A stretch of DNA of 64,000 nt, from the NCBI GenBank assembly GCA_958348225.1, contig CATVYG010000004.1, forward strand, positions 1 to 64,000. Reading direction: 5' to 3'. Positions 7,481 through 15,545 of the stretch are shown piece by piece. This stretch comes from an uncultured Collinsella sp. Its GTDB lineage: Bacteria; Actinomycetota; Coriobacteriia; Coriobacteriales; Coriobacteriaceae. Position 1 is the stretch's first letter; each line of letters begins with the position of its first letter. A program made the position numbers and the translations under genes. Below the pieces are notes generated by a model that was given only the letters and a program-made list of their open reading frames with translations, was not told the origin of the DNA and ran no database searches.

Positions 7481-7556
7481 TGGTGCCCCCGGGCGGATTC
7501 GAACCGTCGACACCCGCTTTAGGAGAGCGGTGCTCTATCCCCTGAGCTACGGAGGC
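7481..7556 (-). tRNA. tRNA-Arg (anticodon CCU), CCA encoded
   Basis: The - strand folds as a cloverleaf: acceptor GCCTCCG/CGGGGGC, D arm GCTC/GAGC, anticodon arm CCGCT-CTCCTAA-AGCGG with anticodon CCT, and TTCGAAT in the T loop. One C-A mismatch is present in the T stem. The CCA end is encoded at 7481-7483. The 3' end faces the mobile region at 1-7480, making this the likely integration target. An 8-bp inverted repeat (7441-7448/7464-7471) follows the 3' end. Confidence 0.95.
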
Positions 7557-7614
7557 ATGTTGTACTAGTGTAGCAGATTTACTGCATCGCAATACGTCGC
7601 ATGACTAGACTTCG

Positions 7615-7683
7615 AAGTTGCGGTGGAATAGTTCCTGTCTGAAGCATCTAAAGCCGTATTTAGGAACTATTTCACCGCAACTT
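7615..7683. repeat. Long intergenic hairpin, copy 1
   Basis: Arms 7615-7636 and 7662-7683 pair over 22 bp with one G-T wobble (core GTTGCGGTGGAATAGTTCC). It starts eight bases after the stop codon of the - strand DUF956 gene. A near-identical copy with a different loop is at 11302-11368 and a diverged one at 58278-58339. No T-tract follows on either strand, so it is not a textbook terminator. Confidence 0.8.
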
Positions 7684-7691
7684 ATGAGGAG

Positions 7692-8090
7692 CTAGTTGCC
7701 TTTGTGGAAGAGGTTTTTGATAACGGAGGGAATGCTCTTGGCGCCCTTGGCCGTCACATCGATAAAGTCGGGCGAACGCACGAGCTTATCCTCGTCAACG
7801 TACTTGCGGACCGCGCGCAACGTCTCTTTGTCGTCGCGCGTCGAAAACGTAAAGTGACCGTTGTCCTTGGTGAAGATGGCAAAACGCGTGATCTTCTTGG
7901 TGCCACGCAAAACCTCGGCGGCAATATAGTCGACCTCGTCCCACGGGATTTGAATATAATCCTCGGGATTGCGCTCGTTGTAATACTCGAACGCCTTATT
8001 GCCCACCATCACGTTACCGTGGCTGGTAAGCCCCATCAGGCAGGTTGCCGGCGTTGCCAGATCGACCGTGCTGTTCTGAGATTGCGCCAT
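7692..8090 (-). CDS. DUF956 family protein of the mannose PTS operon (ManO-like)
   Basis: About 132 residues from ATG 8090 (MAQSQNSTVD), which has GAGG-type ribosome sequence; the frame opens at 8141. The body (FEYYNERNPEDYIQIPWDEV, IAAEVLRGTKKI) matches the DUF956 family, repeatedly found as the last gene of mannose-class PTS operons and proposed to modulate them. It follows the IID gene by 120 bp on the same strand. Soluble, with no transmembrane segment. The exact biochemical role is not known. Confidence 0.8.
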   Translation of the reverse strand: MAQSQNSTVDLATPATCLMGLTSHGNVMVGNKAFEYYNERNPEDYIQIPWDEVDYIAAEVLRGTKKITRFAIFTKDNGHFTFSTRDDKETLRAVRKYVDEDKLVRSPDFIDVTAKGAKSIPSVIKNLFHKGN

Positions 8091-8210
8091 GCGCGCCTCG
8101 CCCTCCAAATAAAACAATCGGACCGCATCCAGTGTACCCACCGGGTGCGGTCCGTTTCAATGGCTCAAAAGCCCTTGCCTAGCAATTCTCGGTCTTAAGC
8201 CGAAACGTGC

Positions 8211-9131
8211 TTACATGAAGCCGCAGACGCGACCGATGATGCCGATGGCGAAGAGAGCCAGGATGATGACGATCGGGCTGACCTTCTTCTTAAGGAGCTT
8301 GCAGACCAGCAGGGTCAGGCACACGGCGGCAAGGCCGGGGATGAGCTGATCGAGGTTGGCCTGAAGCGTGGTGACCTTCACCTGATCAAGGGCGTTAGCA
8401 CCGATGGAGTTATACATCGTCAGTGCTTCCTTGACACCCTCAGAACCGGAGGGCAGGTTAGCCCAGTCGATAAAGGCGCCAGCAGACTGCGTGACCTTGG
8501 AGACGACCGGGGTGAAGGAGATGGACACCCAGCGCTCGACCAGGGCGCCGATGATGAACATACCCAGGATGGAAGCACCCTCGGTGACCTTGCCCATCAG
8601 ACCGCCGGAGAGGTCCTTGGCGATGGAGGAGCCGACCTTGTAGCCAAACTCCTGCGTGTACCACAGGAAGGCGTAACGGATGATGTTCCACGCGAAGAAG
8701 AACAGCAGCGGACCGGCGATGCTGCCGGACAGGGCCAGGGAAGCGCCCAGAGCGCCCAGAATCGGGCGAAGGGTGAACCAGAAGGCGGGGTCGCCGACGC
8801 CGGCGAGCGGGCCCATCATACCGACCTTGACGCCCTGAATGGCGACGTCGTCAATCGGAGCACCGTTGGCGCGCTCCTCCTCGAGAGCGAGGGTAACGCC
8901 AATGACGGGGGCGGAAACATAGGGGTGGGTGTTATAGAACTCCAGGTGGCGCTTAAGAGCGGCAATCTGGTCATCCTTGCTGGTGTAGAGCTTCTTGATC
9001 GCAGGGATCATTGCGAAGCACCAGCCGCCGTTCTGCATACGCTCGTAGTTCCACGAGCCCTGAAGGAACTGATGACGGAAGCAAACCTTCTTGCGGTCAG
9101 CCTTGGTGAGCTGAATCTTGTTCTCTGCCAT
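8211..9131 (-). CDS. manZ: PTS mannose-family transporter subunit IID
   Basis: About 306 residues, starting at ATG 9131 (MAENKIQLTK) behind AGGAGGGG. IID works with IIC as the membrane channel that takes up hexoses while IIAB phosphorylates them. Family features are FLQGSWNYERMQNGGWCFAM near the N-terminus, the GVKVGMMGPLAGVGDPAFWF segment, and hydrophobic helices in the second half. It is the third gene of an apparent IIAB-IIC-IID-DUF956 operon, 16 bp after IIC. Sugar specificity (mannose, glucose, fructose, others) cannot be told from sequence. Confidence 0.93.
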   Translation of the reverse strand: MAENKIQLTKADRKKVCFRHQFLQGSWNYERMQNGGWCFAMIPAIKKLYTSKDDQIAALKRHLEFYNTHPYVSAPVIGVTLALEEERANGAPIDDVAIQGVKVGMMGPLAGVGDPAFWFTLRPILGALGASLALSGSIAGPLLFFFAWNIIRYAFLWYTQEFGYKVGSSIAKDLSGGLMGKVTEGASILGMFIIGALVERWVSISFTPVVSKVTQSAGAFIDWANLPSGSEGVKEALTMYNSIGANALDQVKVTTLQANLDQLIPGLAAVCLTLLVCKLLKKKVSPIVIILALFAIGIIGRVCGFM

Positions 9132-9147
9132 ATGTATCACTCCCCTC

Positions 9148-9966
9148 CTACTCGTAATCGTTCAGAATGTCGCCGAGCGGGTCGCCGGAGCCACCGCCCA
9201 TGCCGCCACCCTGCTTGGCCAGATCCTTAAGGCCAAGGTAGATGAGGGCAAGGGAGATGCCGATGAGGCCAAGGGCGATCAGCGTGAGCTGAGGGATGGC
9301 AGCAAGGACAAAGCCGAGAATGAAGAACGGCCAGGTCTCCTTGGTGGCCATCATGTTGATGACCATGGCGTAACCGACGGAAGCGACCATGCCGCCGCCG
9401 ACAGCCATGCCGCCGGACAGCCAGTCGGGCATAGCGTTAAGCGCGTTGGTAACGGCCTCGGCCGGGATGATGCACAGAAGTACTGCCGGGATGGCGATAC
9501 GAAGGCCCTGCATGAGGATGGCAGCGTACTGCCAGCGCTCGATGCCAGAGAAATCGCCCTTCTCGGCGCAACCGTCCATGGCGTGAGCGATAGCGGTAGC
9601 AATGGTACGGCAGATCATGGTCAGGAACAGACCAGCGACCGACAGCGGAACGGCGACGGCGATGGCCGCGGTAACGGCCTTGGCCGAATCAGTGGCGCCG
9701 CCGTTGAGGGCGAGCACCATGATGATCGAAGAAGCGACCGAGGCCAGAGCGGCGTCAGGCGCGACGGCGGCGCCGACGTTAGCCCAGCCAAGGGCCATCA
9801 TCTGGAGCGAACCGCCCAGGAGGATGCCCTCCTGAAGGTGACCGGTTACGAGACCGATAAGCGTGCATGCCACGAGCGGCTGATGGAACTGGAACTCATC
9901 CAGAACGCCTTCCATACCGGCAAGCAACGCGACAATCGCAACAAGCAGAATAGTGATTGCAGACAT
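9148..9966 (-). CDS. manY: PTS mannose-family transporter subunit IIC
   Basis: A 272-residue polytopic membrane protein. It begins MSAITILLVAIVALLAGMEG and contains DEFQFHQPLVACTLIGLVTG and GILLGGSLQMMALGWANVGA, the conserved substrate-path segments of mannose-class IIC. It pairs with IID as the sugar channel. It sits between IIAB (19 bp upstream) and IID (16 bp downstream), so translation is probably coupled. The C-terminal cytoplasmic tail is Gly-rich. Start ATG 9966 has GGAGGG upstream. Confidence 0.93.
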   Translation of the reverse strand: MSAITILLVAIVALLAGMEGVLDEFQFHQPLVACTLIGLVTGHLQEGILLGGSLQMMALGWANVGAAVAPDAALASVASSIIMVLALNGGATDSAKAVTAAIAVAVPLSVAGLFLTMICRTIATAIAHAMDGCAEKGDFSGIERWQYAAILMQGLRIAIPAVLLCIIPAEAVTNALNAMPDWLSGGMAVGGGMVASVGYAMVINMMATKETWPFFILGFVLAAIPQLTLIALGLIGISLALIYLGLKDLAKQGGGMGGGSGDPLGDILNDYE

Positions 9967-9984
9967 GTATCGGACCCTCCTTTA

Positions 9985-10974
9985 CTATGCTTGAGCGGCC
10001 AGTTCGGCCTTAGCTTTCTTCAACATGGCGTCGAGATCCTCGGAGGCATCCGAAGGAACCTTGCGGACCTCGAACTTGACGCCCTTGGCCTTGAGGGCCT
10101 CGAGGGTCTTAACGTCGTCATCGCCCATAGCGACGGCGTTGGTGACGACGACCTTGCCCTTGGAGTGAGCCATGGAACCGATGTTGACTTCCTTGATGTC
10201 GACGCCGGCCTCGATGGCCTTGAGCAGATCCTGCGGGTTCTCAAAGAGCAGCATGGCCTTGGTGTCACCAAAGCGCGTGTCCTTGACGACCTCGGCCATC
10301 TTCTTGATGGGAACGACGTTGGCATGGACTCCCGGAGGGGCAGCCTGCTCGATCATGGTCTTGCGGAGCTCGTCGTGAGCAACGCCGTCGGAAACCACGA
10401 TGATGCGGTTGGGGTTGATCTGCTTGGTCCACGTGGTGGCCACCTGACCATGAAGCAGACGGGTGTCGATACGGACGTGGGCAATCTTGATGTGCCCGTC
10501 GCCGATGACCGTTCCCGGAGGAATGGCGCCTGCAGGAGCAGCAGCGGCCGCAGCCGGCTTCTTCTCCTCGGGCTCCAGAGACTCGGGCTTGACGCGCACG
10601 CCAGCCTTAGCCTCAGTCACGAGATGTTTTGCGATTGCATGTGCAGTGTTCTTTGCGTCAAAGCGCTGCGAATATGCCTCGATGAGCATAGGCAGGTTGA
10701 CACCGGTGACGATAGCCCAGGAATCGTGGCCCTCGATGAGCCCGCTGATCTGGTTGAACGGCGTGCCGCCCCACAGATCAACGAGGAAGAGCACCTGCTC
10801 CTGGTCCTCGAAGGAAGCGATTGCTTCCTCGACCTTGGCACGGAAGTCGTCGGGGCCCATGCTCGGCTCGAGCGAGACCACGGCAACAGACGGCTGATCG
10901 CCAAAGACCATCGAGCCCGTCTGCTTGATTCCAGCTGCCAAGTCCCCGTGGCTAGCAAGAACAATACTTACCAT
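9985..10974 (-). CDS. manX: PTS mannose-family fused IIAB phosphotransferase
   Basis: About 329 residues in the cytoplasm. The IIA domain (about 1-120) carries the phosphorylated His in ASHGDLA; an Ala/Pro-rich linker (about 138-155) joins it to the IIB domain with DTRLLHGQV, whose His receives phosphate and passes it to the sugar. ATG 10974 is chosen over the GTG one codon earlier because AGGAGG lies seven bases upstream. First gene of the operon, so its upstream region should carry the promoter. Confidence 0.94.
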   Translation of the reverse strand: MVSIVLASHGDLAAGIKQTGSMVFGDQPSVAVVSLEPSMGPDDFRAKVEEAIASFEDQEQVLFLVDLWGGTPFNQISGLIEGHDSWAIVTGVNLPMLIEAYSQRFDAKNTAHAIAKHLVTEAKAGVRVKPESLEPEEKKPAAAAAAPAGAIPPGTVIGDGHIKIAHVRIDTRLLHGQVATTWTKQINPNRIIVVSDGVAHDELRKTMIEQAAPPGVHANVVPIKKMAEVVKDTRFGDTKAMLLFENPQDLLKAIEAGVDIKEVNIGSMAHSKGKVVVTNAVAMGDDDVKTLEALKAKGVKFEVRKVPSDASEDLDAMLKKAKAELAAQA

Positions 10975-11301
10975 CACATAACCTCCTTTTTGTCTACGTA
11001 ATTCCTACACGACATGAAAGGAGTATACCTGTTTGGTTTGTGGAATTATAGCTAAATCCGCAAAAGGTTGGATTATTTGTTTAAACGTCTAAGTTTGTTA
11101 CAAGTTGATTACGTTACTGCTTTTTGACTCATTACACGACAAGGCGTCGCTCATCAAGCCATGCATTTTACAGATACAAGCAGGCTGTTCATTAATATCG
11201 ATTTTAGGCAAGCGCGAATGCGCTTATACTGCCGCCATTTTGTTTAAACAGACATGGCTTGACTTTTTTCGTGACTTATGGTCTACGAAACCACTCAAAA
11301 T
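10975..11301. promoter_or_regulatory. Probable promoter region of the mannose PTS operon
   Basis: AT-rich, non-coding 330 bases. TTTGTTTAAAC occurs twice (11076-11086 and 11239-11249), a possible regulator-binding pair, and an AAGCGC/GCGCTT stem lies near 11212. I see no -24/-12 sigma-54 element and no regulator gene alongside. An 80-codon + strand frame is present here but lacks any support. Confidence 0.4.
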
Positions 11302-11368
11302 AGTTGCGGTGGAATAGTTCTTGTTTAAGAGCCAGAAGGCTGGATTTAGGAACTATTTCACCGCAACT
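11302..11368. repeat. Long intergenic hairpin, copy 2
   Basis: Arms 11302-11322 and 11348-11368 match the copy at 7615-7683 almost exactly, while the 25-nt loop differs and here has its own inner stem (AGCC/GGCT). The single stem differences remain pairable as G-U on the + strand. It starts eleven bases after the stop codon of hypA on the - strand. Confidence 0.8.
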
Positions 11369-11379
11369 TATAGGGAATC

Positions 11380-11817
11380 CTAGGCGATGTGGAGGGGGTT
11401 GGCGGCGTCGACGGCGTCGGGGACGTCGGGAACGTCGGAAGGGCCGTCGGGGACAGCGTCTGCCGGGTCCTCGTCGGGGGTCTCGATCTGCTTGATCATG
11501 ACCTCCTGGCCCTGCAGCAGGTATGTTTCGCCGCTGCCGCAATGGGGGCAGGTCTTGCCGTGCTCGACTGTCGCATAGTCGCGGCCGCACGCCTCACAAT
11601 GCGTCACAGCCTTGACAGGTTCCACAATTAGCTCCGCGCCCTCGGTGATGGGCTTTTTATCTGCCGCCCAGCGCCAAGCATCGAGTAGCAAGTCGGGAAC
11701 GACGCCCGAGACCTCGCCCAACAGCAACGTAACGCTCGAAACGTGACGCACGCCATTGGCGCGCGCCACGTTCTCAACATCGCGAATGATGTGATAGACG
11801 ATTCCGAGCTCGTGCAC
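11380..11817 (-). CDS. hypA: Hydrogenase maturation nickel metallochaperone HypA
   Basis: A 145-residue protein. The start MHELGIV supplies the nickel-binding His2; the zinc site is CEAC plus CPHC (about residues 73-93). HypA hands nickel to [NiFe]-hydrogenase precursor with HypB. The usual length is about 115 residues; here an acidic, Pro/Asp-rich tail of some 30 residues follows. It is 34 bp downstream of the Fe-S flavoprotein gene on the same strand and 28 kb away from the hypFCDE cluster. hypB is not in the window. Confidence 0.93.
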   Translation of the reverse strand: MHELGIVYHIIRDVENVARANGVRHVSSVTLLLGEVSGVVPDLLLDAWRWAADKKPITEGAELIVEPVKAVTHCEACGRDYATVEHGKTCPHCGSGETYLLQGQEVMIKQIETPDEDPADAVPDGPSDVPDVPDAVDAANPLHIA

Positions 11818-11851
11818 TTTTAATTCCTTCCGCCGTTCCCGTTATGACTAC

Positions 11852-14629
11852 TTACTTGCGACCGAACTTAATCTTGATGGCGCGCTTGAGCGCGTACTTG
11901 CCCAGGCTCGGGAGCTTTTGCTCGTATTTGACCATCGTGGAGCACTCGGGGCGGTCGCGATCCAGGTGGATGGCATCGAACGCGCACTTGGTAGTGCACA
12001 GTCCGCAGCCGATGCACTTGTTGGGATCGACGATCGAGGCACCGCAACCCAGGCAGCGGGCGGTCTCGGCGCGCACCTGCTCTTCGGTAAAGGTCTCGAC
12101 GTACTCGCTAAAGGGCGCAGCCTTCTCGCGGTCGCGGTCAACATGCGCCACCTCGCGGCTCGCGTTGTCATGGCTCTCGATCACAACATCGTCGCGGTCG
12201 AGCGCGGTGTAGCGGCGCTGGTTGCGGCCGATGATGAGCGTGGAGCCCGGCTGCACAAAGCGATGGATAGACACGGCGGCCTCGTGACCGGCGGCGATAG
12301 CGTCGATGGCAAAGCTCGGACCGGTGTAGACGTCACCGCCCACAAAGATGTCGGGCTCGGCGGTCTGATAGGTCTGGGGATCGGCAAGGGCGCCCTGGCC
12401 GCGGCCAAGCTCCACCTTGGAGCCAGCCAGCAGATCGCCCCACACAATGGACTGGCCAATCGACATGACGACACGGTCGGCATCGACACGGCGCAGATCG
12501 TTCTCGTCGTACTCGGGCGCAAACCGGCCCTCGTCGTCAAAGACACGCGTGCAGTGCTTGAAGGTGATACCGCACACACGACCGGCCTCGTCCAGGTGAA
12601 CCTCCTTGGGACCCCAGCCGCAGCTGATATGGGCGCCGTCCTCTACGGCCTCGCGACGCTCCTCCTCGCTGGCGGGCATCTGGGCCTCGCTCTCCAGGCA
12701 GAACATCTCAACGTGCTCGGAACCCAGACGGCAGGCGTTGCGCGCGACATCGATAGCCACGTTGCCGCCGCCCACCACGATGGTGCGGCCGGGCAGCGCG
12801 TCGATCTTGCCGCTGTTGACCTCGCGCAAGAAGTCGACGGCCACGGTCACGTCCTCGGCATCCTCGCCCGGAATGCCGGCAAGGCGGCCGCCCTGGCAGC
12901 CAATGGCCACATAGAAGGCCTTAAAGCCCTGCGCGCGCAGCTCGTCGAGCGTCACGTCGCGACCAACCTCCACGCCATAGCGGAACTCGGCACCCATCAG
13001 GCGAATGACCTCGACCTCGGCCTCGATAACATCCTTCTGCAGCTTAAAGCTGGGAATGCCGTAGGTGAGCATACCGCCCGGGCGCTCGTTCTTCTCGAAC
13101 ACGACGGGCTTGTAGCCCTTCTCGGCCAGGTAGAAAGCGCAGGACAGGCCTGCCGGACCGGCACCGATGATGGCGATCTTCTGGTCGAAGCCGCCGGCAC
13201 GCGTCGGGGTCACCACGGGTGGGACATAGCGGGTCGCGGCATCCAGATCGCGCTGGGCGATAAACTTCTTGACCTCGTCGATAGCCACGGCGGCATCCAC
13301 GCGACCGCGGGTGCAGGCGTCCTCGCAGCGGCGGTTGCACACACGGCCGCAGATAGCGGGCAGCGGGTTCTCGCGCTTGATGAGCGCCAGCGCCTCGTCA
13401 TAGCGACCCTGTGCCGCAAGCTTCAGATAGCCCTGAACGGCAACGTGCGCGGGGCAGGCCGTCTTGCAGGGCGCGGTACCGGACTCGTGCGTCTCGATAC
13501 GGTTATCGTTGCGGTAGTTGGGCGACCACTTGGTGTGGTCCCACTTGGTGGCATCGGGCAGCTCCTGGCGCGGATACTCGGGCACCTGTCCGCCGGCCTT
13601 TTTGCTGCAGAGCTTCTGGCCGAGCTTGGCGGCACCGGCAGGGCACACCTCAACGCAGCGACCGCAGGCCACGCACTTGTCCTTCTCGACCTTGGCGACA
13701 TAGGCCGAGCGCGACAGGTTGGGTGTGTTGAACAGCTGCGAGGTGCGCAGGGCGTAGCACACGTTGACGTTGCAGTTGCAGATGGCGAAGATCTTGTTCT
13801 CGCCGTCGATATTGGTGATCTGGTGCACAAAGCCGTTGTCCTCGGCCTGACGCAAGATGTCGTAGACTTCCTCGCGTGTCACATAGTGGCCGCGGTCGGT
13901 CTCGACCACGTAGTCGGCCATATCGCCCACGGCGATGCACCAGTCGGCCGGGTCATCGGCGCAGCCCTCGCCCATCACGCGACGGCTCGCGCGGCAGCTG
14001 CAGGTGCTGGCGGCATACTTACCCTCGTATTTGTCGAGCCAATGCTCGATATGCTCGATCGGCACCGAGGTGCTCGAAGCATCGATAGCCTTCTCGACCG
14101 GAATGACGTGCATGCCGATACCGGCGCCTCCGGGCGGCACCATCGGCGTGGCCTTGGACAGCGGTCCCTTGGACGCCTGCTCAAAGAACTTGGCATAGAC
14201 CGGATGCTCCTCGAGCTGGCTCACGCGCATGTTGAGGAACTCGGCAGAACCCGGCACCAGCATGGGCAGCACCCACTGCTTGGCGCGCTCGGGGTTTTCC
14301 CAGTTGTACTCGAGCAGGCCCGTGTAGCTCATGTCGTCGAGCATCTTCTCGATCTTTGCCTCGGGCATGCCGGTGAGCTTGACCATCTCGGGCAGCGTGT
14401 AGGGACGGCGCATCTTCATCTTGCAGAGCACCTCGGCCTGCTCGTCGGTCGCGGCCTCGGCAAACGACCAGTACTCGTAGCCCAGCAGCTCGTCGCGATG
14501 CAGCAGACGGTTAGTGCAGTGCTCGCACAGCTTGACGATTGCCTCGCGCGGATGTTCCGGCAGCGGCGGCACGAACTCCGAACCGATGTCAGGCTCGGTG
14601 TAGCTAATTCCCGGTCCGTTGAGAATCAT
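11852..14629 (-). CDS. GltD-like FAD/NAD(P)-dependent oxidoreductase with several Fe-S domains
   Basis: About 925 residues from ATG 14629 (MILNGPGISY), preceded by AGAAGGGAC; the frame opens at 14713. Order: a winged-helix-like segment (LPEMVKLTGMPEAKIEKML), a Cys-rich region (TCSCRASRRVMGEGC, CNCNVNVC), a ferredoxin motif (CVACGRCVEVCPAG), a GltD-type N-terminal Fe-S domain (CKTACPAHVAVQGYLK, CGRVCNRRCEDAC), FAD and NAD(P) Rossmann motifs (IIGAGPAGLSCAFYLAEKG, VVGGGNVAIDVARNA), and a C-terminal pair CLGCGA and CIGCGLCTTKC. It should move electrons between NAD(P)H and an unknown acceptor. It likely shares a transcript with hypA and is divergent from a TetR gene. Confidence 0.85.
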   Translation of the reverse strand: MILNGPGISYTEPDIGSEFVPPLPEHPREAIVKLCEHCTNRLLHRDELLGYEYWSFAEAATDEQAEVLCKMKMRRPYTLPEMVKLTGMPEAKIEKMLDDMSYTGLLEYNWENPERAKQWVLPMLVPGSAEFLNMRVSQLEEHPVYAKFFEQASKGPLSKATPMVPPGGAGIGMHVIPVEKAIDASSTSVPIEHIEHWLDKYEGKYAASTCSCRASRRVMGEGCADDPADWCIAVGDMADYVVETDRGHYVTREEVYDILRQAEDNGFVHQITNIDGENKIFAICNCNVNVCYALRTSQLFNTPNLSRSAYVAKVEKDKCVACGRCVEVCPAGAAKLGQKLCSKKAGGQVPEYPRQELPDATKWDHTKWSPNYRNDNRIETHESGTAPCKTACPAHVAVQGYLKLAAQGRYDEALALIKRENPLPAICGRVCNRRCEDACTRGRVDAAVAIDEVKKFIAQRDLDAATRYVPPVVTPTRAGGFDQKIAIIGAGPAGLSCAFYLAEKGYKPVVFEKNERPGGMLTYGIPSFKLQKDVIEAEVEVIRLMGAEFRYGVEVGRDVTLDELRAQGFKAFYVAIGCQGGRLAGIPGEDAEDVTVAVDFLREVNSGKIDALPGRTIVVGGGNVAIDVARNACRLGSEHVEMFCLESEAQMPASEEERREAVEDGAHISCGWGPKEVHLDEAGRVCGITFKHCTRVFDDEGRFAPEYDENDLRRVDADRVVMSIGQSIVWGDLLAGSKVELGRGQGALADPQTYQTAEPDIFVGGDVYTGPSFAIDAIAAGHEAAVSIHRFVQPGSTLIIGRNQRRYTALDRDDVVIESHDNASREVAHVDRDREKAAPFSEYVETFTEEQVRAETARCLGCGASIVDPNKCIGCGLCTTKCAFDAIHLDRDRPECSTMVKYEQKLPSLGKYALKRAIKIKFGRK

Positions 14630-14723
14630 GGTTGTCCCTTCTCTTGCCGCAGCCCGGCGAGACCGCAGCACCCCTCTTTTTTTGCAGGCCGGGCATGCCC
14701 CCATGCCGTTCACCCGCCATTAG

Positions 14724-14761
14724 TTGACATTGTGTCAAAAATAGTATTGACGAACCGTCAA
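14724..14761. promoter_or_regulatory. Pair of palindromes between the flavoprotein and TetR genes
   Basis: TTGACA-TTG-TGTCAA (14724-14738) and TTGACG-AAC-CGTCAA (14747-14761), with starts 23 bp apart, both fitting TTGACR-N3-YGTCAA. The pair lies in the divergent intergenic region, where a TetR regulator normally binds to control itself and its neighbour. Confidence 0.65.
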
Positions 14762-14819
14762 CAATATTCAAGACTGTTAGGCGAACGGTCAGGCAAAAGA
14801 GGACGAAAGGCGGCAAAAC

Positions 14820-15482
14820 ATGGGCAACAACACAGCAGATACCTCTGTGGTCGATGCCGTCCCCGCGCCCGACAGCACGGCCAAACGTCTGACGGGCGAC
14901 GAACGCCGTCGCGAGATCCTCGCCGCCGTGCGCACCGTGAGTTCCGAGCTGGGTGTGTCGCATCTATCTGTCTCGGCCGTGACCAAACGCGCCGGCTGCA
15001 CGCGCTCATTGTTCTACCACTACTTTGCCGATATGGACGCCGCCGTCACCGCTGTCATGGACGAGGCAATCGACGGTTTTATCGCCGAGCTCGAGCAGTG
15101 GAATGCCAGCCGCATCGTCGGTGATATCGAGGGCGCACTCGACACCGTCGCCCCGCTCTTCAAGCGCCTGGTCGTCAGCGGCCACGAGCTGCCGAGTACG
15201 CTCACCTCAAGCAGCGGCGCGCTCTACGGCGGCTTTTTGCACAACGTGGTCCAGCGCGTGGCGCAGTATATCTGCGACACCACCGTGGTGGATTTTGTCG
15301 CCCATCATGAGCTACGCATCGACCATGTCTACGAGACGTTCTACACCCTCATCATGGGGTTGTTGATGTATATCCGCACGCACCCCGATGTGCCCGACGA
15401 GACGGTCAAGGAAATCATCGCCTCGACACTCCACATCGAGGGCTATACCGCCAAGTATCCGGAGCGCAAGCCCCAGAACTGA
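14820..15482 (+). CDS. TetR/AcrR family transcriptional regulator
   Basis: A 220-residue regulator. After a 25-residue leader, the HTH domain reads RREILAAVRTVSSELGVSHL then SVSAVTKRAGCTRSLFYHYF, the usual TetR arrangement; the remaining helical domain should bind an unknown ligand. It is divergent from the Fe-S flavoprotein/hypA pair and 63 bp upstream of the DUF5692-like membrane protein, with which it may be cotranscribed. The paired palindromes at 14724-14761 are the likely operator. Confidence 0.9.
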   Translation: MGNNTADTSVVDAVPAPDSTAKRLTGDERRREILAAVRTVSSELGVSHLSVSAVTKRAGCTRSLFYHYFADMDAAVTAVMDEAIDGFIAELEQWNASRIVGDIEGALDTVAPLFKRLVVSGHELPSTLTSSSGALYGGFLHNVVQRVAQYICDTTVVDFVAHHELRIDHVYETFYTLIMGLLMYIRTHPDVPDETVKEIIASTLHIEGYTAKYPERKPQN

Positions 15483-15545
15483 CGACATTTGGCCAAACTG
15501 CCCGCGATCGGAAGAGGGGCCGCGGGCGTGTGAAAGGAGAGCAGC

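Noticed and set aside
9118..11001. 627-codon + strand frame over the mannose PTS genes
   Set aside because: It is antisense to three clear PTS genes with motifs and ribosome sites; composition is that of a mirror frame (Asp/Gly/His-rich without domains).
11918..15124. 1,068-codon + strand frame
   Set aside because: Antisense to the Fe-S flavoprotein and running into the TetR gene; long antisense frames are expected in GC-rich DNA.
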